64,000 nucleotides of DNA. Origin: Eutypella sp. D-1 (lineage: Eukaryota; Ascomycota; Sordariomycetes; Xylariales; Diatrypaceae). The notes under the pieces are model-generated. The model saw nothing but the letters and a program-made list of their open reading frames with translations, searched no databases and was not told the origin of the DNA. The position numbers and the translations under genes are program-made. Positions 56,627 through 64,000 of the stretch are shown in pieces (position 1 is the stretch's first letter; the number at the start of each line of letters is the position of its first letter). Location: the NCBI GenBank assembly GCA_023313575.1, contig JAJTTP010000001.1, positions 5,952,001-6,016,000 of the forward strand, read 5' to 3'.

Positions 56627-58204
56627 ATGACGCAACCATTGGACCCCCCTTTCGACAAATCTCGTCATGTTCGCTACTGGCAACGATGTTTTCGTAGCAT
56701 TCTCCCTCATCACTACACCAGCAACGACAGCACCCGCCTGACCATCGGGTACTTCATCCTCGCCGCCCTCGACCTCCTCTCCTCATCTTCCTCCTTCTCA
56801 TCGCCTCCCGAGAACCCCGTCGCCCTCTCCCTGATCCCCTCCAAAGATCGTCGCGCTATTCAAGACTGGATCATCTCCTTACAGCATCCCTACGGTGGCT
56901 TCTGTGGTTCCCCCCACCACGTCCTGCCCCCTGTCCACCAGACCACCTACGAGCAGACCGCCGCTGACCCGGAGAATGCCAATATCGCCGCTACTTACTT
57001 CGCCCTGCTGTCCCTTGGTGTGCTGGCCGAGGATGACGGTGCCCCCGCCTTCAACCGGGTAGATCGCCTGCGCACCCTGCGCTGGCTGCGCAGTCTACAG
57101 CGCGACGACGGCAGCTTCGGAGAGAACGTCGATTCCAATGGCTACGTGGCTGGTGGACGCGACATGCGACCCTGCTACTTGGCTGCCACCATCCGCTGGA
57201 TGCTAGGCGGTGCTGAGGCCGGGCCGGATGTAGATTTCGACGTCGATAAGCTAGTTGCGCATATACGCCGGAGTCAGGCCTTCGATGGTGGTATCGCCGA
57301 AAGTTCTATGCACGAGAGTCATGGTATGTCTTGTCGTTCCTGTCTTTTTCTCAGGCTCTCCTCCTCCTCCTCATCCCACTAACCTACCCTGATCGTGAAA
57401 CGAACAGCTGGCTACGCTTACTGCGCCGTCGCGGCGCTTTCCCTCCTAGACCTCGCTAACCCCGACAAATCCGCCTCGCCGACACACTACCTCGACGCCG
57501 GCATCCCTTCAACCCGCTCTCTCATCCACTTCCTACTATCGCGCCAATTCGCCTACTCCGACCCACCGCCCGACGCCGACTCCACAGCCGTGCCACCACC
57601 ACTGCCCGACCTCTCCGCGCTCTCCCTCGAAGACGCCGCCCCCCTGGCAACCGGCTTCAACGGCCGCCTGAACAAAGTCGCAGACACGTGCTACGTGTGG
57701 TGGGTAAGCGGCGCCCTGACGCTCCTCGGACAGGGCGCCCTCGTCGATCGCGCCCCCGCCCGCCGCTTCCTAATCGAAAAAACCCAGCATCTCATCGGCG
57801 GCTTCGCCAAGCACCCCGGCGACCCCCCGGACGTATATCACGGGTATCTGGGCCTCGCGGCGCTAGCGACCATGGCCGGACAGCAGCAGAAGGAGGAAGG
57901 TGAAGGAGTGAAAGAAGGTGAGGGCAAGGGCGAGAGGGAAGAAGGACTCGGACGCTTCGATCCCCGCCTCTGCGTCGGCGTCGAGGCCTCCGCGCGCATC
58001 GCGCGCGCCCGCGATGCCTTACTGCTGCAGCGAGACTCTGATCCCCCGGACTCCGACCCCGACACCGATCCCGACGATTGGCCCGTGTTCCCGAGCACGC
58101 GGACCCGGCGACGGCGCGCGGACCTCCGCCGTGGCTGTGCCGTTACCCCTGCCGATGCCCATGCTTCGCTTAGTCGGGCCCAGGCCGCGGTTTCGGATGC
58201 GTGA
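56627..58204 (+). CDS. CDC43: geranylgeranyltransferase type I beta subunit (497 aa, 2 exons)
   Basis: Beta subunit of the enzyme that attaches geranylgeranyl to CaaL proteins such as Rho and Cdc42. Exons 56627-57323 and 57408-58204, phase 1. The ATG at 56627 is preferred; the frame is open further upstream without an ATG. Prenyltransferase alpha-alpha barrel repeats: WIISLQHPYGGFCGSP, LRWLRSLQRDDGSFGE, IRRSQAFDGGIAE and FLIEKTQHLIGGFAKHPGD. Likely zinc ligands are Asp and Cys in GRDMRPCYLAA and His in DVYHGYLGLAAL. Full-length, but with extra low-complexity inserts (Pro/Asp-rich around 325, Glu/Gly/Lys-rich around 425, Asp/Pro-rich around 455), making it about 100 residues longer than typical. 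Acts with the shared alpha subunit (Ram2), not in this window. Confidence 0.88.
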
Positions 58205-58801
58205 GAAACTGGTTGGTGGGAAATGAAATGTATGCCGGTTGTGTGCGTGCTTCGCCCTTTTCGGATCTGGGGGGGCTTGTGGGTGCGCTCACGGGGTCTG
58301 TTTGGCTGTATATACGATTATACATATACGTTCTATCTGTCCTCTGCGGGGACAGTACCCTCGTGGACGGAGTTCCACAGGGCGGGGGTGTCAAGGGGGA
58401 CGGGGAACCGATGGAGGCGGGCGCGCCGCCAACAGGCCATCGGAGCGTGGGCAATGCAGACGAGGAGGACTTGGAAATCGGCAACAGAACCAAAAACCTG
58501 CACGCCGTAACCAAGGATGCGCGGCTCCTTAACTTGAAGGGCTTAAAACTCCGTCGGGATGGATGAATTAGGCGGGCATCTCAATCAGATGCGATGGGAT
58601 GATAGGTGGCTGGCCGGGATAAGACGACGACGGCGAGCTTGATACCCCCTCCCCCGGGCGATATTTACGCGGTTGGGCTGGACAAAATACACTACTAGTA
58701 GGTACAAGGGAGGAACGAAATCTAAATGGCACCCCTTTCGCGTGGGAATATATGTGGATATATATCAATCAGTATCGGTATCAGGATCAGTATTGAAACA
58801 T

Positions 58802-58851
58802 CATAGCATAGCATAGCATAGCATAGCATAGCATAGCATAGCATAGCATAG
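58802..58851. repeat. (ATAGC)n pentanucleotide microsatellite
   Basis: About ten uninterrupted copies of ATAGC/CATAG in 50 bases. Confidence 0.9.
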
Positions 58852-58868
58852 GTAGGAATGATCGATGA

Positions 58869-58894
58869 ATCTGATCTGATCTGATCTGATCTGT
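58869..58894. repeat. (GATCT)n pentanucleotide microsatellite
   Basis: Five copies of TGATC/GATCT in 26 bases, 17 bases after the ATAGC array. Confidence 0.85.
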
Positions 58895-59244
58895 GCAGAT
58901 ATTTGCTCTGAATTTGATCTAGGGGTTGGGTGGGGGGTCCCCTATCTACCGCGGGGAATTTGCTTGCTATGCTATGTTATGCATGCCTGCCTGTTTGTTT
59001 GTCTATCATGGCCGGGGCTTGTCTATGTTATATATATGACCCATCTATCATGCCTAGGTCCTTCACTCCATACATAGCTACGCCCGTCCCTTATCATGCA
59101 GTACAACAACGGAATAGGTAAGTAGTAACTCCGCACACAACTGAATCGGGCCCCGAGACTCCCCACTGCATAAGGCCCCCCTCTCTTGGGACATAACACA
59201 GGTAGGTAGGTAGATAGATACGCAATTCAGTCATCACTTATCTA

Positions 59245-62200
59245 TCAAACAACAGCCCTCCCCTCCCCCCCAACGCCAACCCCAACCCCAATCTCAGAAC
59301 CCCCGCCGACCCCCCACCTCGGCTGGGCCTCAAGAAGCAAAGGCCCACCGCCCGGGCCACCAGCATCCAGACTCAGGGTGACGCGCGCGCGATCCGCAAC
59401 AACGCGCACCGTCTCGCCGATATTCCGACAATCCGTCTCGATGGCCACGATCGGCGGGTCCGGGTTCGGGTCCGGTGTCGTTGCTGTCGTTGGCGCCGGC
59501 GGCGGTTGCTGGGGTTGTTGGCTTTTGCGTTTGCTGTTGGTATTGGTATTGGTGGTGGTGTTGGTGCTGGGGGCTAGTTCGGAGGGGTCCGGACGCACTT
59601 CCCGGATCTCGATCCCGGGGTATGGAAGCCAGCCTTCGCGCAGCGGGATCATGAGGATCGGGATCTCGGCTTCGGTGTCGGGGGTGCTGCTGAGCCCCTG
59701 ACCGGCGGAAGGCGCAGGGATCACGAAATGCCCCTTCCTTCGCCCGCCGAGGAGCCAGGTACCCGAGCTAGCGAGGGCGCCGGCGCCGGCGCCAGCGTCA
59801 TGGTGGATGGCGGCGGCGGGCGCGAGAGGCGGCGCCACGACCTCGTAGCTGAACTCGAGGTCCGTCTGTCGCGCCGCCGGCGTCGCCGTGTCCCATGCCC
59901 GCGTCCACCGCAGGTGCAGCGTCGCGGGGATCAACTGGTTCGTGCAGAACACGGCGGACGCCGGGTCTGCCGCGTTGCTGTCCGGTGGCTGCTGCAGCCG
60001 GATGTCTGCCGTGTGCACCACTGAGACCGAGGGGATGTCCACGGGGATCAGGATCGATTTCACGTCCGCCGTTGTAGTTGGCGCCGCGGCGCCCGCGCCC
60101 GGGATCTCGAGTCGTGGGTTCCGCGCTTGCCAGTCGCGCATGAAGGAAGCGAGGGCGGTGGAGACGTCGCCGCGGGCGCCGCCGGGACCGGACCCGAGGC
60201 CCGCGGACGCACGCGCCCAGTCCACGGACGACAGAAGCGAGGTGGGCACGGCGCCGACGAGCGCGGCGCGCTCGAGATCCTGCGCCCCGAGCTCCGCGGA
60301 CACGCAGGGCAGCGCCGTCGACACCACGTGTCGCGCGTAGGACTGCAGCGGGGTGCCGCGCAGGGCGCGCGTCAGCGCCGCCTCGAACAGCGCCTCCACC
60401 TCGTCCTGCAGCACGCTGTACTGCAGGCGCAGATACAGGGTCTTCTGCGCCGTGGGCGACGCGGCGTCGACCCCGCGCTTCCGCGTGATCCGGTAGAGCA
60501 GGCTCGCGGGCTGCCGGGAGAAGATCACGATGGGGTCTCCCCCAACGCCGTCGGGGCTGCCGCTGCTGCTGCTGCTGCTGGGCGCGACGCCGAAGGCCGA
60601 CTCGAATACGTCCGATTCCAGCAGCTCGCTCTTGTACAGGCGCAGCGGGCTGTGCGTCGACGTCGACACCGTGAACCGCGAGAACAGCGCGTCGTGCTTG
60701 AAGATGTCCTGCACGTTGACACCCAGGGACAGCGCGATCGGGATGCTCGGCGTCTTGGAGAAGGCGAAGGTGCCGTGCTCCGTCGTGTATGTCGCCTCGA
60801 TGCGGATCGACACGTGCGCCACGTCGTGCTCCACGTTGTAGGGGAAGCGCACCCGGAAGGTCGTGTGCCGCCGTATCGACTGGAAGGAGAACAGACCGCC
60901 CTCGGGGGGTTTCGAGAATCCGATGGATGAGTTCCCCACACATTTCGCTTCCGTGGTGAGCATCCGCAGGCCACCGGTAGCAGCCTTGACTCTTACTTCT
61001 ACGCTTGTGATCTCGTTCCAACCGGAATCCAACTCCACGTCGACCATACTGTTGCGGTCGAGTTGGATATGTCGGGAGGGCCGCAGCCGCACGTCAAACG
61101 TATCCGCTCTGTGATACAGCGAGATGTGCGGCGACTTGAGGATGTCGTCGGCTTTGTTGTCAGGCACCTGTCCAACTTCGCGCTCGTAGTGGAGATGTAA
61201 GTTGCTGCCTATGAGGTCTATTCTGTCGATCTCGTAAGAGCCGGGAACGATGGTCTGCACCGCATTAGCAACCCTGTAATGTAAAAAGTAGATAGGAACT
61301 GCTCGCAAAACTCACGTTACTGCTCAGCTTGAGTTTGTTCATGCCTCGACTGATCGTAGCGACCTCGACCGACTCGAACCATATTTCCTTTTGGGATCCA
61401 GATCCCGTGTTCGATACGCGTACGCGCGCCCTCTCAATCTCAAAGGCGTCGGCGAGCAGGCTTTCGAGCTTCACACTCATAGATGCGGTGTCGCGACCAT
61501 CGTGGTATTCGGGATGGCCGTCTATAGCGACACGGGAGAAGAAGCCCGATAGCGGCATGCGCACCTCGTTCTTCTGCACCTTGGTCTCCGCCAAAAGCTC
61601 GCCCATAAGCCCCTTGATGGCATCGCTGTCGGGATAGTCGACGACCTCTTCCTTGCCGATGCGGATGGACGACCGCGCACACTGCCGTTCCTTCTCGGCT
61701 ACCGCAGCCTTCGATAGTAGCTTCAGCATCACCTTCACGTATTCGTCGCCCCTCTTGAGCTCCTTGAGACATCTCGAGTACATAATGAGCATGGACAGTT
61801 CTAAGAGGCTCCATCCGCTCTCACCGAAAAATGGCGTGGTCCTCCAGAAATAGGAAGCGGCAGCTTCGTAATCCCCAAGGTGATATTTGAGGACGGCTAT
61901 GTCGGCCATACATGTCTGTACCGAGTGGTTGCGCTCTGAGACGATATAATGCCGCAGGGCCTTCTCGGTAAGGGTCTCGTATAGACGATAAAAGTCGTCT
62001 CGGTCAGCAAGCGCGGTCCTGAACAGAGGGCTGTCGATCCCGGCAACAGAAACGACAACATCTTGAGGTTTGGTTTCTTCTTTGTCTGCCTCGTTCTCAT
62101 CCTCGTTCACAGCCTCGTCATCTCCCAGATCGATGTCCACCATGTCGACCATGGTCGACTCGCCGACAACGGGGACGTCGGACCAGCCGTCGCTCCATGC

Positions 62201-64000
62201 GCGCTTCTTACCACACTCCTCGAGCACATTTCGGGACAGGGCGTAGAGTTCTGCCCTCCTAGCAGCAAGATCCTCCAGCCCAGCCTTCAAAAATGGCGGG
62301 TTAACCGTTTCCTGCGAGCTCCGGCGCCCCGTAGGGAAGATATTGGGGCTCGGAGGGGGGCGTCCCACACCCGCACTGCTCGTGCTAATCCTCAACGATG
62401 AGTTTCTAGCCGGGTGCATCATGGTTTTCGGCTCGGGTATGGCGGCTTTAGGCTCTTGGCTGTCGGGGGTTGACATGGAGGAAGGAGGGATTGGTAGTGA
62501 TTTCGTGGATGTCTGTGCCAGGATCTGCTGTGCGATGGAAAAGGCAAATGATGATACCATATTGTCAACGACCTCGGTAGCTATAGGGTCGTCCAATATT
62601 TCCGCTACCGGGTCCTCTGTCCCTTCTTCTTCCCCTTTGCCATCGCCGCTGCCCATTTCCCGCAATGCGCAGGTGATATCATTTCTCATGACCTGCGAAA
62701 CTGTGGGGATGAAGGCCAACGTCCTGCGGCAGACCTCGGAGAGCATCGTCAGGTCTTCGCGTTCATCGTCTTTGTGTTTCGGAGGCGGCGCCCTCGGAGC
62801 CACGCCGGGCATGATAGACTCCTGCTGCTCCTTGAGCTTCGCCAGTAGCTCCTCTCGCGTCGACCAGGCATTTCCGAGCCGCAGAAGCAGCGCAAGCTGA
62901 CGTGCGAAGACGTAACACCGGAAATCGAAGACGGAGACGTTATTGGCCAGAATAAGATCGCGGTAAGGTTTCTTCACCGCGCTGATGGCGATGCCCTCGA
63001 AGGAATCCTTGGTGTCCGAACCCGTCTCTTGCGCGGATTGCATATCGACAACTTCCTCGTCATCATCCTCTATTTCTTCGCCAGCGATAGCGGCTCGAGC
63101 CCTGATGGCAATCTTCTTCAACTCCTCGGTATAATTCAGAAGGGCGCTCGTGCTGGATCTCGATTGACCGGTGACTTGCTCTTGCACAATCATGTCAAGC
63201 CCGACGCTCAGTTCATCGTAGCCGACAAGGGCGTCCTCGACAAGTCCGACGCTCTCGAAGCCCCGGGCCAGTCCCTCCTTGAGAATGAAAAAGGTACAGA
63301 AGTTCCAGCCGGGGAGGCTTCTCTGGCCGTCCTTCTCCTTGATATCCTCCTCGTACTGGGTAACGCGGGTGTCGAAGCTCGACAAAATCAAGCTGCGGAA
63401 CTTGGTTATCAAGTCGTTCCAGGCATTCTCGCTGTCCTGTTCCGTCTCGGTATAGCCGGTAGGCACGGCGGGTACGACGCGGGGCAGGAGGTCGTAAGGT
63501 ACGTCGTTGACGCCGATGCGGATCTGGGCGATGCGATCGACGCCCCCCTTACTAGAGCTGTTGAAATCGGACCTGAACTTCTCTAGTAGGGTGCTGGAAC
63601 CGGGACGCCATCTTGAAGTGGCAGGCTTGTCACCGCCTGAACCAGAATCGGACTTTCGAGGCTGGGTGGCGGCGACGGTGTTGGGGATCACGACGTGGAC
63701 GATTAGCCATTCGTAGGCATCGTGGTTGTCAGCGCTACTGGTCTTCTTGGATCCGGATGGTGGCGTATTGTTCTTGACCCATTCGCGAACCTCTGCTCTG
63801 ACACCTCCCTTATATGAATCGTTATCGTCGCAACGAACCAGGAGAACCTTCAGATAGGGGGTGCTGCTCAGACCGGGGATCTGATGTCTCCTCGCCGGTT
63901 TATTGCTAGTGCTGGCCCGACCGGTGGACTTGTCGCCAGCGTCGCTGGAAGCGGATGCGCCAATCTGGGTTTGGAAGCCATCGTCGCTAGGGGCAGAACT
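59245..64000 (-). CDS. TRS130: TRAPP II complex subunit Trs130/TRAPPC10, 5'-truncated by the window edge
   Basis: Subunit specific to TRAPP II, the Rab11/Ypt31-32 exchange complex acting in late Golgi traffic. The minus-strand frame is open to base 64000, so the N-terminus lies outside. Visible exons: 61316-64000 and 59245-61254, giving 1,564 residues. Exon 1 contains WNDLITKFRSLILSSFDTRV, QYEEDIKEKDGQRSLPGWNF and CTFFILKEGLARGFESVGLV, diagnostic of TRAPPC10. The intron (GTGAGT donor) uses the acceptor GTGCAG at 61255-61257 with a GCTAAT branch point. The nearer ACAG would introduce a stop, and the chosen one gives KLKLSSN followed by TIVPGSYEIDRI. The C-terminus has LREGWLPYPGIEIREVRP and ETDCRNIGETVRVVA, then a Gly-rich tail. 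Very GC-rich coding near 59300-60500 produces long false frames on the opposite strand. Confidence 0.9.

Larger units (their letters stand above)
58205..59244. other. intergenic between convergent genes, with microsatellites
   Basis: No gene recognised. Contains two pentanucleotide arrays (separate entries) and a short GTAG/ATAG tract near 59201-59220. Confidence 0.5.

Noticed and set aside
59798..61021. Long minus-strand frame of 407 residues overlapping TRS130
   Set aside because: It is the shifted frame of the GC-rich TRS130 exon; composition is Arg/Ala-repetitive and the TRAPPC10 frame has family motifs.
63029..63586. 185-residue plus-strand frame opposite TRS130 exon 1
   Set aside because: Shadow of the conserved minus-strand coding sequence; no motif or start context.
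1..64000. CRISPR arrays, bacterial-type operons, riboswitches
   Set aside because: No regularly spaced repeats of CRISPR type; intron-containing fungal genes throughout.

Overview
The window reads as nuclear DNA of a filamentous ascomycete (Pezizomycotina, probably a Sordariomycete). The evidence is many short introns of about 45-100 bp with GTAAGT/GTATGT donors and CTAAC/CTGAC branch points, typical fungal families (Zn2Cys6 regulators, an allantoate-type MFS carrier, tannase, a CorA-like membrane protein, PAN and C2H2 proteins), and a 3.9 kb AT-rich block with the dinucleotide bias of repeat-induced point mutation (RIP). Gene models below were built by hand from reading frames, splice signals and family motifs. 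Intron-containing models whose exon phases I checked are marked as such.

Left part (1-31 kb) is gene-poor and accessory in character. It holds a small kinase-like gene (28-1428), a long empty stretch, a divergent Erg6-type methyltransferase (5678-7015), a pol III transcribed tRNA-like gene (7575-7694), a 1,341-residue protein with a phosphotransferase (APH-like) domain whose metal-binding Asp is replaced (8230-12255), a C2H2/Cys-cluster/cupin protein (13425-15371), a tannase-family esterase with a hydrophobic tail (15543-17521) and an eight-exon MFS carrier (18598-20592). Then comes the RIP-mutated nested repeat block (21918-25814) with terminal inverted repeats and a GTG target duplication, a relic of a Yme1/FtsH-type AAA protease (about 26640-26860), more empty sequence, and a membrane-anchored PAN/Apple-like protein (29537-30511).

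Right part (31-64 kb) is denser and dominated by conserved housekeeping genes: COX23, the NatB auxiliary subunit (MDM20/NAA25), ILM1, a five-exon aldehyde dehydrogenase, a single-exon amidase, HRI1, an AAAP amino-acid transporter, CDC43 (geranylgeranyltransferase-I beta) and TRS130/TRAPPC10, which runs off the right edge. Between them sit a decayed CorA-like gene (39313-41756) and the most unusual locus in the window: 51746-56131 can be read as ONE eight-exon, 1,262-residue coding path holding two complete Zn2Cys6 clusters, each followed by its own fungal transcription factor middle domain.

No multi-gene biosynthetic cluster is evident. The methyltransferase, esterase and carrier on the left are too dispersed to be called a pathway. 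The amidase, aldehyde dehydrogenase and amino-acid transporter lie in one 9 kb stretch and could serve nitrogen or carbon scavenging, but that is inference from proximity only.
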